Below, piece by piece: positions 33,062-45,175 of a stretch of DNA of 64,000 nucleotides (positions are counted from its first letter, which is position 1; each line of letters starts with the position of its first letter). The stretch comes from Acanthosoma haemorrhoidale. Lineage: Eukaryota > Arthropoda > Insecta > Hemiptera > Acanthosomatidae. Made by a program: the position numbers and the translations under genes. Location of the stretch: NCBI GenBank assembly GCA_930367205.1, contig OV884009.1:78699189-78763188 (forward strand), given 5' to 3'. The notes beneath the pieces are model-generated. The model was not told where the DNA came from. It saw only the letters and a program-made list of their open reading frames with translations, and searched no databases.

Positions 33062-33709
33062 TTAAGAACAAACATTTATTTAACATGAAGTGGGTTCTTT
33101 GAAAGTATCAGTAACCCACTAAAATTTAAAATTTGAAGAGAAACAAAATTTAAATATATATAAATAAATAGAATTAAGTAAGAAAATATGCAATAAAAAA
33201 ATATACATATACAGATAAAAGACGCATGTACTTCAAGAATTAAAGGATGTAAACAAAACCAATATGAATAATATAAAACAAGAACTTGAAAAATAAAATA
33301 TCTACACAAATGCACACGCGCACACATACCCACTAGGTCTAGCTGAAGCCCGTTACGCGTATCGTCTGTCGCGCGAGGCAGGAGAGAAACTAAACCTTCT
33401 AGCCCTAGAAGAGGGAGCTAGTCACAGTGAAGGGCATAAGACCTAGCCCTCAGCTTAGGCCCAAGTGTGTGCCCATGCGGTCTATTTCATTCAGCGCATG
33501 ACGCCATCTTCTTCCCTAGGCTCGTTCACATTTATCACCAAGAGATAGATGCTCGCTACACACTCTCTTACAAAATTAAAATTTCCCAGGGCATATAGCA
33601 CCTTCTTTCCTACACAAGTGAATTTATGAGCCCTTTTAGCAATTTGAAATCTCATATTCATCCATGCTAAGATTATGGAAGGGAGAATAAGGTTTATTAA
33701 AAATTGCAT
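33062..33709 (-). mobile_element. Family D retroelement, C-terminal and 3' end (tentative)
   Basis: A 72-codon minus frame (33491-33709) includes RFQIAKRAHKFTCVGKKVLY, weakly like the C-terminal region before WNSLP in LINE ORF2 proteins. Downstream, the sequence to 33062 ends GTTAAATAAATGTTTGTTCTT and parallels the tail at 20640-20900. Joining the coding-like part to the tail as one element is inference. A G+C-richer patch (33340-33540) lies between. Confidence 0.4.
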
Positions 33710-33913
33710 AACATATATTTAAATATACAATATTTAAGAATATTGCATGTTTACTCTTTTTTTTAGCTTTTAAAAGACATATAATTATTTTTATAATCAT
33801 ATTTACACTGCTTAAACGCAGTGGAAACTAATTGTTTATTGGCCATATATATTCTAGTGGCATATTCAATATTTAGTGGTAACAAACATTTATTCAATAT
33901 ATCAATATTTCTT

Positions 33914-33990
33914 AGGTCGTATAGCACCTTCTTTCTTACACAAGTTAATTAATGTATGACCCATCGTAGCAATTAACAATCTCAAATTGA
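33914..33990 (-). repeat. Direct duplicate of part of the 33.6-kb coding-like block
   Basis: TATAGCACCTTCTTTCTTACACAAGT and TAGCAATT..CAATCTCA match 33595-33655 (TATAGCACCTTCTTTCCTACACAAGT) in the same orientation, about 325 bases apart. This is either a local duplication or a second family D fragment. Confidence 0.55.
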
Positions 33991-33994
33991 CAGG

Positions 33995-35785
33995 ACAGGA
34001 CTAATCTTTTGTCTAGGAGAATTAATATTGAAACAAGGCAATTGTTAATGAACGGGTGTGTTCCTTTGGCCTCTCATGATTTTATTGCTGGTATTATTAG
34101 TTGGTGATGTTGTATATTGTTGTTGATAAACAGCATTACACCCCTTTCTTGGTTAATCTGATCTGACATTGGTATCATGTCAGTTTAAATCTGTATATTA
34201 AACGCAGGTGTGTCTCAAAAACAGCGATAATGTCTATACTATTTTCTTGCTCAATTTCTTTACATTTTTGTAACTAATTATACCATTAAAGTTTCAAAGT
34301 GGTATTTTTAGATAATTATTAAATTTAGTTAAGAGTTATAGTGTTGGTTCTATTGTACAGAATATCTTTGTCATTCCGTCAAACGTAACGTGAAAGTAAT
34401 TCAATATTTAATGTTTTTAGTGATATTTACAATCTTCCATAAATTACAATTTTTTTTACTTTGTAAAATTTTCATCTTTCACTTGGTCAAGAGATGGGTT
34501 GGTCTAAACGGATTCGTGCTACATGGGTGGAAAATCACCTGGCTTCGTGTTATGAAAATCTTGCTTAGTCTTAATTGTAAATTACGTATTGATGTTTTTT
34601 ATGTTTGGCCATGTATTTTACTCCACAACTGAGACACTTTGGTTCAAAGTTAAATATCATTCAATATGCCGTGGGATGTGAAGCGTTGCATTTCATACCT
34701 CTCTATTACGACATAATGCGATATGCTCAAAGGAGAAGGCATGAGAATTGAGTGTCTGTTTCATATTTTTTTTGTATTTCTACCATTCCATTATCATTGC
34801 ATACAGCTTTAGTAGATTTAACCTGTGTTCAATACTTTAACTAACTTTATAATAATCAATACTTTAGTGTTATAATATAAAGCAATAAAAAGATTTATTG
34901 CTTATATTTCTCAACATTTGATAGAATCTTCTCAGCCAAGTACCCCTACTTTATTTGGTTTTAGCTTATCACATTCATTTATATCTCTTTTATATAAACA
35001 TTAAGTTTATTCCTTCACCCCTATTACTCGTAAAAGTGGAAATATTTTTCATTATTTCTAAAGACATATAGTCATGACATTCATAATATCTTATCAGAAT
35101 ATATAGCGTCGGATAACGGTTTAATATACTTTACCACAAAAAATTATTATTTCACAGCACGCTACTTTTCAACTTTAATCTCTTAAATGATAATATCATT
35201 ATAATTTCGGTAATTAGGCCAGCGTATTTCATTTTACTGAAGTCAAAAAATAAATGTTCAATTTACATGTTTAGAAAAAACAAATTAAAATTTGATTTTC
35301 CAATGCGTCGTCTTATTCAATAAGATGCATGCAGAGTGAGCCAAATATTTTTTATATATTTATTTATAAATACAATCATAAAAACAATATATAAGAACCT
35401 TTCAGAGCTTTTTGTATTTAATTAGGTTGGAACTTTAGAAAGATCAGGGAGAAGTCGCAGAGCTTTGCCACTTTTTATGTTTAAATTCTTTTCCTTTGGC
35501 TAAGCTTTTATATTTTAAAATAATAAATGTTTAAATAGCAAGTAACAAAAAAAAATTAACGAACCCATAACATTTTGCATGTTAAAAATGTACTTCATAT
35601 AAAAATAATGTAACTCAAATAAAGTCAGTTTCGGTGAATTTCGAAAGGAGTGGTTTTTGGTGCTCATGTTTAGTACATTAAAGACGGTAACGAAAATATA
35701 AATATTTTTAAAAAAATTAACTTTTGGGTGAAAACAATATAAATCTTGAATTGTATACTCTTTTAAACGATTACAATAGGTTTTT
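33995..35785. other. No gene seen
   Basis: A/T-rich DNA. The 80-codon frame at 34390-34632 has no recognisable motif. Confidence 0.4.
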
Positions 35786-35789
35786 GTTT

Positions 35790-37060
35790 TCAGTTAGCAA
35801 CCACCCCGTTTCTCCGACCTTTTTACTCCTTCTCACAAGACTGGAGCATACGATCGTTCCTTCCCGGTCACTCCACGACTCGCTGCAACTCTCTCCCTCC
35901 TAGTAGAAAGCCTTCCCATTCCGCCACTACTACCCCACCCAAACAGCAACTTCATATTTTGGGGACGATTTATTCATTATTCTATATTTTCATACTATTA
36001 TTCTTTGTATTTCTAATTTTATTTGATTGTTTACTATATTACTATATATATATTGTAACATTCATGATATTTGAGAATATAGACCAGGAATCCTCACATC
36101 TGGTAAGAATTTTCCCTTATGCTCCTAGGAGAGGGGATGAGATAAACCAGCAGTCTTAGCACAACCGTCGAGAAGAACGGACTTAGCAAGCTCCCGAATT
36201 GGCGGTTACCATACAGGAAGAGAGGAGAAGAACCAACAGCAGAAAGTAACGTTGATTGGATTGCAGGAAGATCATCGATTGGGTGATATTATATTGTTTT
36301 TATTATGGATCCATTAAAAGAAATTGCGCTCAAATTCATTTTTGTTATTAGTAGTAATTATCCTAATTTAAAAGGAATTGAATATTTTTTTATACTTTTG
36401 TCAATAATCTATGTTAATTTTAATTATTTGTTATAACCATTTTATTTGAATATATTTCACAATCCCTAGTTTCTCAATTTATCAATAACTACAACATTAG
36501 CCTTGAGATCGGGCGATTCAATCGGGATAAATTCCTATGTCAAAGACATAAAACAATTTGAATTAAAGATCTCATGACGGACCTGCCAAATTAGTTAAGT
36601 TAAATTGATCAATTAAAGTAGAAAGGGAAATGGTAATAAATGAGGTAGGTTTCAATATATATATATATGGATATTTGATTTTAAGCATGATTAAAAAAAG
36701 GCACCTTCCTTGGTTTTACTATCATATTTATAGCTTGTATATTATTCTGTTGGTATCAATTTAAAGGTTTACATTTAACGTTCTATTTTACTGACTTCTT
36801 CATATTGTTTTTTTATTTATTGTTTTTCTTTTAATACAGCGATCCATCTATGATTTTATTTACTGAATGCTGCTAGTCTATATTTTATTTTATCTATTTC
36901 TTAGAGAGATTTATACTTTATTTTACTTAGTCATTTTTCTTTATGATGCGATATTTTTTTTTATTTTCCAGAAATGAATTCGTCATCTAATATTCCGTTG
37001 TTATTCATAGGAGACTTGGTCCCGGAATATTTTTTTTTTTTATATTCTATTCTATATTTG
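35790..37060 (+). mobile_element. Family B LINE, probably interrupted copy
   Basis: The part 35790-35950 (CTGGAGC.TACG..CGTTCCTTCCCGGTC, then CGCTGCAACTCTCTCCCTCCTAG) aligns loosely with 27135-27195. The tail at 37010-37060 (GGAGACTTGGTCCCGGAATA, T13, ATATTCTATTCTAT) is the family B end. About 1 kb of unassigned sequence lies between, so the copy may carry an insertion, or these may be two fragments. Confidence 0.4.
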
Positions 37061-37540
37061 TAATGAAAAACACGTATCTCATTATAAGATATTTATTTGA
37101 AAAATTACAATTTGCTTGCTCAGCATTATTGATTGGAGTGTACGAATTCATTCATCCTTATGTACGATTTCCATTCATACACGTCTAGAATCCCTCCCCC
37201 CTCCCGAGGAGTTATAACAGCAAGCTGGTGGAAGTGTTGGTTCTCTCTCGGACCGTTTCGAAATAAGATGAAGACCCGAGAGAAAGCAAGAGAACCACAG
37301 ATGCACACGACATAAATAAATTAAAGTTAGAAATTATTTCTCATCCCTGGTAACGATGTTAACCTTGGTAATTACAACTTTGCTCCGAAGCATTATCAAT
37401 CGTGACAGAGATTTTCACCTCATTTGCGGAATGTACGTTAAAAATTTATGAATTGAGTTTTTTTAAGATTATTATTTACATAATTTACAATTTTACTCAG
37501 AAAACCAGTGAAATAATAAATGATTTGAACTCTGAGACTG
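37061..37540. other. No gene seen
   Basis: Two 60-codon frames on opposite strands (37126-37315) have no recognisable product. Confidence 0.3.
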
Positions 37541-37585
37541 AATCTATCGCTTATTTTTTTACAGCTAATAAATAAGCGATAGATT
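37541..37585. repeat. Perfect 16-bp inverted repeat
   Basis: AATCTATCGCTTATTT (37541-37556) and AAATAAGCGATAGATT (37570-37585) are separated by 13 bases. It is followed by A/T-rich simple sequence with AAATAAAT units (37620-37725). Confidence 0.75.
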
Positions 37586-37707
37586 TAAGAGTAGGAAATC
37601 CCTACATATTAAAGAAGACAAAAATAAATAAATAAAATAATTAATAATAAATAATAATATAAATAAAATATAAAAGAGATGACTAAAAACAATTAATTAA
37701 ATAAATA

Positions 37708-38010
37708 AATAATTAGCATCGATTCGTTTCTGGATGTATTTTTTGAGGGTATGTTTACAGCAATTGCCTATCTCTCTTGTTAATACTGATGTCATCGGAT
37801 ATGGAAGTTAGAAAAAATAAATGTACTGTCTGGGTGTGGGTCTGTTGGAATGGTGGTTATCTTGGTGTATCTAGGGTAGTTAATTATGCGCTTACTGATG
37901 TTTTCTATGACATCCAATCTCCGGTCCAAGTGTAAACCCAAACCAGTGCTTCAAATGTCATTGTAGGGTGGATTACTGTTTTATGTAGTGTTAATTAGTT
38001 TCCAGGGGGT
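37708..38010 (-). pseudogene. Family C Jockey-like relic, second copy
   Basis: The minus strand reads LHKTVIHPTMTFEALVW (compare the RT thumb LLYKA.I.P.MTY...W), then TTIPTDPHPDSTFIFSNF and REIGNC-like blocks after frame changes. It aligns with 22745-23065. Multiple frameshifts and stops are present. Confidence 0.5.
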
Positions 38011-38019
38011 CCGTTACGA

Positions 38020-41000
38020 TTTTTCGTGGAAGTAATGAAATTTTATTCATATATTTTTGTCGCATTTATTCTTCACGCGGTTGACTGAAAGATCCATTTT
38101 TAGTACATTTATCGCGATAAAATACTTTCGTATTTACGGCGCCACGGAGTTGGAAAGAATTTGGTTTATTTTCAGGGCAGGATGAGATTTGAGACCCTTT
38201 TGTGGCACTTGAATGAAGTGCAGGAAGGTGGGCTTATCTGTAGGAAACCAGTCACTTCCAATTTACCAAGCAGCAATAGAAATGAAATTGACTGCTCGCC
38301 TCAGAAATCGACCACTGTATTTATATGGACTGGGGGGTAGAGCACATCAAATCGTTATTGAACAACTTGATTCAACGGCAAGATATGATAGGTCGATGCG
38401 GCCACCGAGCTGGCCGCAAGCCTGCATAGGACAAAATGGGGTCAGTCCGATCATCGTCAGAGATAGGCAAAATTAGACTTCTTAGATGCCCGTTCGGGGT
38501 GATCCATATAACGGTCTGCATAAGGATCATTTATAGATTACTCGCCTTTGTAGTGGGCAATGAGCATTGACAAACAACAAAAGAAAAACGTTTACTCATG
38601 TATACATATTGTCTAAACACATTTAGACATTTATCATAACGCCTCATAGTACATGAAAGTAAAAATAATATTTGTACGAAAAAAAAAGTAATTTCCATCC
38701 CACGATCGATGATTTTGAACAAGTGTTTATTTTGGTCCGAATGAGATATTGGTTCAATGTAGATACATGAAATTTTACATGGCGGTCCCATTTGGTATAA
38801 ATGTAGCCATCCACGCAAAACTTGAGAGCGTGTCAATTAATTATCTAGGCGGTATTAAACAAAAGATTTTTCTATAGTTGCCATTAACATCTAATAGAAT
38901 GGCCAAACTGCCATAAACATTTTGTTCGCAAGTGTTTACTCAAACAGCCCAATAATAAATTATTTAGTAATAAAGCTTTAGTAACAATAACATCAGGTCC
39001 CCATACAACTATTTTATTATTACAGGATACTAATATTTTTGCCAAGCCCGGAGAGGCAAGCTTCATTTTCAAACAGGCTCGTCTGTCCGATTTGTGTGTG
39101 TTACGATACAGAATAACCAATTTCACTTAAATTCCAAAATATAAATGTTTGACAACCTTATATTGTAGGTTCGCATATTTAATATTCTCCAGACCAGTTT
39201 AAATATTTTTTAATATTTAAGATGTTTAAAAAATGCTTTTATATATATAAAATACTATATACTTATTTGAAAAAAGTTTAAATACTTTTGAAAAAAAATC
39301 AATTTACACAAAAAGATTTAAGCTACTAATTTATCCTACTCTCATGATTCTAGAGCACTTTAAGTCCATCCCCTAAAAAATTACTGTTTCAAAAACGTAT
39401 TCTTATTTTTCTTATGTATGCCTTTTAACAGGCAAACGTGTCCCTTATTTCACTGACGTAAATCTTTCTCGCCAGAAAAAAAAATATATAACATGCAATA
39501 TTAAAGTACAACTGAACATACAAATATCATAAGGGTAAAACGGCTACATCACATGCAAACAATCCGTATTAACATTGAACAAACAAACAGCCAAACAACA
39601 TGAAACACAAAAAACACATAATCAAACAAATATGACATTACATAACACTTAACGAAAAATATAACATAGCTGGCTGGATTCCTTCACACAGCTCTAGCAG
39701 GACTAGTATATGATCCACATAGCAGCCCTTGGAATCTCGTCTGCATTTCCCTGAAATAATACCTCACAGTTGTATTACTAAACGAAAATGTTAATTTTTT
39801 TTATATGATGTTCAAAAAATATGAATTATGTTAGGTGTAAAAGATGGAACATTTCATGTTAAGCGTTTATGTAAATTGTACCATAGGAGAAACGTAATCA
39901 GGGAAAAATCTATCGGGATTTCAAAAAATCTAACGTGCTATATTGATATGTTTTTATCATATATACGATCATTATCAAGTTTTACGTTGGATTTAAAAAG
40001 TCTGTCTGTTCATAGTTCTAACATAATGCGGCTCAGAGGAGTAACAGCTTGTAAACGATCTGCTTAGGTATGTGAAGCAGGGGCAGAAGGTGACTAGGAG
40101 GAAGAAGACAAATAACTCCCGGGAACTTCAATTTGCTCTCAGATCATTATTTTCAGCCTAACGGAAAAATATTGCGATATACAGTGACATCATTAAATGT
40201 CACAATACCCAATTTTTAAGCTATATTTCTAAGTGAAAACGTTTTTAAAATTGTTCCAGAGCAATATGGCAAAGGTTCTGTATCCCAATGGTCGGCTTGG
40301 CATAAAACAAAGAAGTAATGATTGGGCAATAATTTCCCCACAGACAACTGCTGTACAACTTGAGCTAACCCTAGCTCGATGGCCAGTTCTAACTTCATCC
40401 AAGAATTTGCTCAGCTTTAATAAAAAAGACTTAGAAGGCCATAAATCTACTGATAAATAATTAATGGAATAAAAAATGTTGAAAAAAGGGAGTTTTTGAG
40501 GGAACCCGAGGAATTTTCAGAAAATTTAACTTTATTTAATTTTTTTTTTGTATTTAGCCGAACTATTTAAAAATTCCCAAATTGAAAGTTTGTTGAATCG
40601 CCCAAATAGTACACCTACCTTCTCTCTAATGGATGGTTCGAAGTATCAAGAAGTTCATGTATGAAGTTTTATTTTGGCATCGTGCTTTGTGAGTTGATTG
40701 CTCATTGATGAGAGTTCAGGTTCATATTTGTTCCAATTATTGCACGATGTGTGTAAAATTATTATAGGTGAGACAGCATGAAGCATGTCATCAGAAAGAA
40801 ATGCAATACGTATATAGAAAAGACACATCGTAGAAAAACTAAAGAACCCATATAAAATTGGTTCACAGTAATCACATCAAGAGGATTGAGTGTCTTACCT
40901 CACTCACAACATCAAGGCGTTACCTTGAAATTCTCATAGTCAAGACGTTTGTGGAAACCTTTCGCTTCTTGACCTGATAGTCTTCATTTGGAACAAAAAT

Positions 41001-41825
41001 CGTTATTTCTAATCTGTAGTTTAATTACAATAAGATGAGTTAACGTTGATGATTACTGGGATGGGAAAAAATTAAAACTAATGGAACGCTTTTAAAGAAA
41101 ACTATATGTTAATTTGGAGTTATTTTACCGACAACAGACACAATAAAACTGGTCGTTGTCGCACTGTGTTGGATATTTTTTTAAGTTCAGGGAGACGTGC
41201 CACACGAGGTCTGACACCCATGCTAGTGGTCGTTAGCTAGTTACCAGACGCCAGAGCAACTCAAAACCAAACCCAAATAAGCACTTAGCTACTAATAATA
41301 ACTCCTTATTTACATGTAAAAAAGAACAAAACAAAAAAACTACCACGGAAAGTCTAACTTCACAAGTCATTTTGATGAAATTGAATGCCTTTATGTGTTT
41401 TGTAACTTGCCAGGTTATTTTGCGCAGTATGTTTTATTAAATTATTGTTGCTGGATTCACAGTTTTTAAGACATTTTTTAGTATTTTCCTTTGCTATGTT
41501 AGCAGCGACTTGAGAAATTTTACAAGTAATGGAGAAGCGGGTCAGTTATATTTGCGCTTGACTTACGTGTTTCTGTTTTCAATCCTAACAAAACATTTAC
41601 CATTTATACGAGGGTATCGTTGAATTCACTTTTGAACTATCCAATCCGATGACTGTGTGGCCTCTCCTCATGGGCACAGCCAATAAATTTCAAGCCTGAA
41701 TTTTTAAACGCAAGGAAGTCGGCCTTTTTAGTACCATTTTTTAAACTCATATACCCCATTTTTTAAAGTATTGAATAAATAATACAACTTATTTCCCTGT
41801 CAGAGCAGATCTTTCCCACACTCAC
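38020..41825. other. No gene seen
   Basis: An 87-codon plus frame at 38213-38476 sits in a G+C-balanced patch, but nothing in it is recognisable. Other frames (38531-38836, 38884-39126, 39828-40067, 40233-40460) have no recognisable motifs. I found no repeats shared with other parts of the window. Confidence 0.4.
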
Positions 41826-41829
41826 GACA

Positions 41830-42050
41830 TCATACAATCTACTATACCGGTCATAACTATATTTATGAACGCACTAGCAGCTACTCACGCGGAGGACACA
41901 GCCACTCTTAGACAAAATGAAGACGCAATTTAAGCCTCTGGTGCACTTCAAAACCACTTAAAATGATTATAAAAATGGCACATTGAAAACAAAAATCATT
42001 AAACAAGACACTCACGCTACGTCGTGGGTGGGCATTGCCCCCCTATTTTT
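41830..42050 (+). pseudogene. Jockey-like RT palm relic (THAEDTATL)
   Basis: From 41883 the plus strand reads THAEDTATLRQNEDAI, stop, then ASGALQNHLK, KWHIENKNH and SRYVVGGHCPPIF. This follows the Jockey palm pattern TFADDTA(V/L)LASHEDP..AS..LQ.HL..I..W...W.IK.N..KS.HVTF..R...CPP. The catalytic F-A-D-D is H-A-E-D here, and stops are present. It is more like other Jockey subfamilies than like family A. Confidence 0.6.
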
Positions 42051-42305
42051 GTAGATTTATCAATTTTATATAAAATAATTTTAGTTTTATTTTAAATTTT
42101 ATTGCATATTTGTGATATTCCATTTTTAATGTTTTCACTTCTTCTACTAGTAAATTGTAATGTTCATTAGCTTTCAAATTCATTAGCTCTATTTCATTTA
42201 ATTTCAACATCAACTTCAAATTTTTAGTTTGGTCTCGAAACACTTAATATATATTGTCGGACATGTCACGGAAGGGGTCTTTATGGACAACCATGTTGGC
42301 GGTAA
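42051..42305. other. Lysine/leucine-rich open frame, doubtful
   Basis: A 66-codon minus frame (42043-42243) has a heptad-like leucine pattern that could form a coiled coil (LMLKLNEIELMNLKANEHYN). Its composition also fits chance in A/T-rich DNA. I do not call a gene. Confidence 0.25.
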
Positions 42306-42309
42306 GTGG

Positions 42310-42500
42310 TTAGTACTGGGGGCTGATCTGACTCCAATAGATCGCATACGGTGCGCTCCGACAGTGCGCGATGTTCAGGAGAAGAGGAACAGCTATACAC
42401 CTGTTTAGGTAGATGTAGTTTACGTGGGTTTTTGAGGGTTCAAATTCACTTCAGAAAGTCTTCATATAACAGTCTCTGCACATATTGCTACTCCCCGAGT
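42310..42500 (-). promoter_or_regulatory. LTR-like segment (copy 3, partial)
   Basis: The plus strand CTGATCTGACTCCAATAGATC and GATGTTCAGGAGAAGAGGAA, followed by a loosely matching GTGGGT...TTCAAATTCAC part, lines up with 11742-11870. Neither the promoter part nor the AATAAA is recognisable here. Confidence 0.45.
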
Positions 42501-44852
42501 TGTTCGAAGAAGTTGAGGAGTCTCAGTAGCATGATTCCGAAGCGTATGAAGTACAATAAACCTTGGGCTACTTGCATGACCGTAAAACCGTTTTTTAAAT
42601 TAAAAACTTCAAAAATACCTATTGCTGAATTTGTCTAACAAAAGAAATCGAAATTTCTGTATAATTTTTTTGAATATTTTTTGGGTTTTTCTTCGTATTT
42701 ATAGCCCATTACCACTGATAATATTAATTTAAAAAAATTTAAACGCAAAATAATTCTATTAGGAAGCAAGTTTCTAAGCGCGCCACTTTTTTTGTGGGGT
42801 AGTCTATATTACAATTACGTAGGTACAAGGTTGCCACATCTAATAAGTGCAACGCATGTAATAAAGTCATAGTTAATTTTATTAATCACTATGGATGGCA
42901 TCTTAAGGCTTCTTTCTGGACTATTCAATTCTTCCCAATCCTCATTAACTAGAGTAGTAGAACCACTGGCGAATCCATGGATATCGTTTATTCTTATGTC
43001 AATTATTTCGTTTAAATATATTTCACGAAAATATAATTTACTACACAAACTATTTAATGAAAAATTTAATATTATATAAAAATATAAAATTGCGAAGCTA
43101 CTGATCCATAGTCATACTTTTGGTTACCTTTAATTTGATATGATTTCCCCTGTAACAACACGTATTAATTTAACAATCCTAAATATTATAAGTGAGTGTA
43201 GTAACAAACGACGCTTGTTCCTAGGCAGGCTCTAAGAATAGGGTTTAGGGTTTTAAGGATGTGATCCACTGATGAAAAGGGAAAGGGCTCAGGACCGGGA
43301 GCCGGCAAGGTTTCCTCTAGCCCATCGATCGACGACAGGGTTTTGTCAGCTCGTCACCAGCTCTTGCCAATACCCGACTTGATTCAATCTGACACAGCTG
43401 CTCGAGTCTGAGGCCGACGACTCACATGCAAACGAGTCTTCCACCTGCCACAAATAGCAATTTAAATATATATTTATTTATTTATATATACACACATAGA
43501 CATCCATGGATCAGTGGCCTTGCCATTGACATTTTTTGTTGCTCCAGATACATTTCTCTTTCATTAATTATAAACCAAATTGAACATTTTTAAATGTATA
43601 CAAAAGATATAAATCGTGAAAAAAATAGTATTAGCAATATAAAAATAATAAGCAGCTTACTTACTTATGTAAAGATGAAAATGTATTTTAAACCGAACAT
43701 ACTTTTTTTTAAAAATCGTTTTCTGGATTTGGGTTTTACATCCACGATTTCAAAATTATTTTTACATTTATTTTTATTTTCATTACTTGGAACGAGTTTG
43801 TGGTTTTTATTTCAATTAAACACAACTATATATCTTATTGATCCGAATCTTGTGGTGCAGCCGGCACAACAGTCCCACCTATCTAGGAGATTCTCATTTT
43901 ATGAACGAGAACAATTCAAATTCTCTGAGGAAACCACTGGGGGCGGGGTCCCCTAATAATGGGGGAAATCATCAAACTTGAAATCATCGATATCAGCTTC
44001 TCAGTCGGGACTTGAGGAGTCTCAAAAGTTAAAAAAATTGTCTTAATTTTTTTTCCCATTCTTGTATTTTAACCAACTAACAAACTAAAAGCCTATTGAA
44101 ATGGCTGCTGGAATGAACTTAATTATGCAATTGCCACCGTTGGCTTTCAATCTTTTTTTTTTTTAAGACGTTAAATTTCATTTTTGCGTTCCCGATTTTT
44201 TCAGGCCATCCGGAACGGAACGCCCCATGTGAAAATCAATCCCTTAAACACCACTTAAGTAATACATAACGGCTGATTAACTGTAATCCATCCAGGTAGA
44301 ATCTCTTTATTTGGAATATACAATAAGTCATTTTTGGCCAAGGCGTTCCCCTATATTGGGAATTTCAACAATGCAACAAAAAACAAAAAAATCTGATGAT
44401 TAATGAAAAACAAACAGTAAGAAGGGTAAATGCTAAGGGTTGGAACAGGTTCCGTGCAGTTTCAATATGAAGGAACGAGGGGAGAGCGGAACTTCCCTTA
44501 ATAAAAACCACTAGGGCTGATTCATCTCTTTATATATTGCTCTAGGAATAAGAGCTCCAAACAATAAGGGGGATGCAATAAAATATGAATGGTAGTCGGG
44601 GCTTCGGCAATAAAAGACAGTGGATATCGATTTCGAAAATCATCTTGTTTGTGTAGACTATATCAAATAAAAAATGAAATTGCCTTTATATCGCCATTTT
44701 ATCAGGTGATCAAGTAATCGTGCTGTAAATAGAATAGGATTTTTAAAGCGTAAATGTTTACTCCACAACTCCCCTGGTTGTATACATGTAGAATATCTAA
44801 TGTTTAAAAAAGAGACATTTCATACTATATTTGCACTAAGGGTTGTTTCATA
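42501..44852. other. No gene seen
   Basis: Includes a 121-codon plus frame (43594-43956) with a hydrophobic stretch and a QQSHLSRRFSFYEREQF-like C-terminus. I do not recognise it, and its A/T-rich codons fit chance. A G+C-rich patch is at 43225-43450. A poly(T) is at 44153-44165. Confidence 0.35.
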
Positions 44853-45175
44853 GTCTCTCCAAAATATTATTTTATTGACTAAACATTATTCAACAGTCAA
44901 CGTTTCGCCTGAAGAAGCTTCATCAAGGACTACAATTTTGAAACAGGCGTTTTGGTTGAAACTTGAAACTGAGCTAAAGATATATACAGATGTTTTGTGT
45001 TCAAAAAAATATAATACAAAGGAAAAATTTAAACAAAATTATTATATATCTTAAATATAATAATTTTGAATATATCTTGTTTATTTATATGTAGTAAATT
45101 GTAGTCCTTGATGATGCATTAACAGGCAATACTATTAAATATTTTGTCAATAAAAGAATATTTTGGAGAAATTAA
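44853..45175. mobile_element. MITE-like inverted-repeat element, ~320 bp
   Basis: CTCCAAAATATTATTTTATTGAC (from 44857) is mirrored by GTCAATAAAAGAATATTTTGGAG (to 45172). CATCAAGGACTACAATTT (44930-44948) is the exact complement of AAATTGTAGTCCTTGATG (45096-45113). The arms are about 80-95 bases. Each arm, read toward the outside, contains TTGATGA, a short GC...GGC stem and GAAAC (or a damaged version), resembling a hammerhead ribozyme core with C changed to T in CTGATGA. Such cores are known in Penelope-like elements. No target duplication was identified. Confidence 0.6.

Noticed and set aside
37620..37725. AAATAAAT/AATAAT-rich tract as a possible satellite
   Set aside because: No constant period; it is ordinary A/T simple sequence.
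42043..42243. Coiled-coil-like minus frame
   Set aside because: The heptad pattern could come from A/T-rich lysine/leucine/isoleucine codons, and nothing else supports a gene.
43594..43956. 121-codon open frame outside recognised repeats
   Set aside because: Very A/T-rich codons (K, N, I, F, L), no motif, no conserved neighbours. A frame of this length is expected by chance in a 64-kb A/T-rich window.
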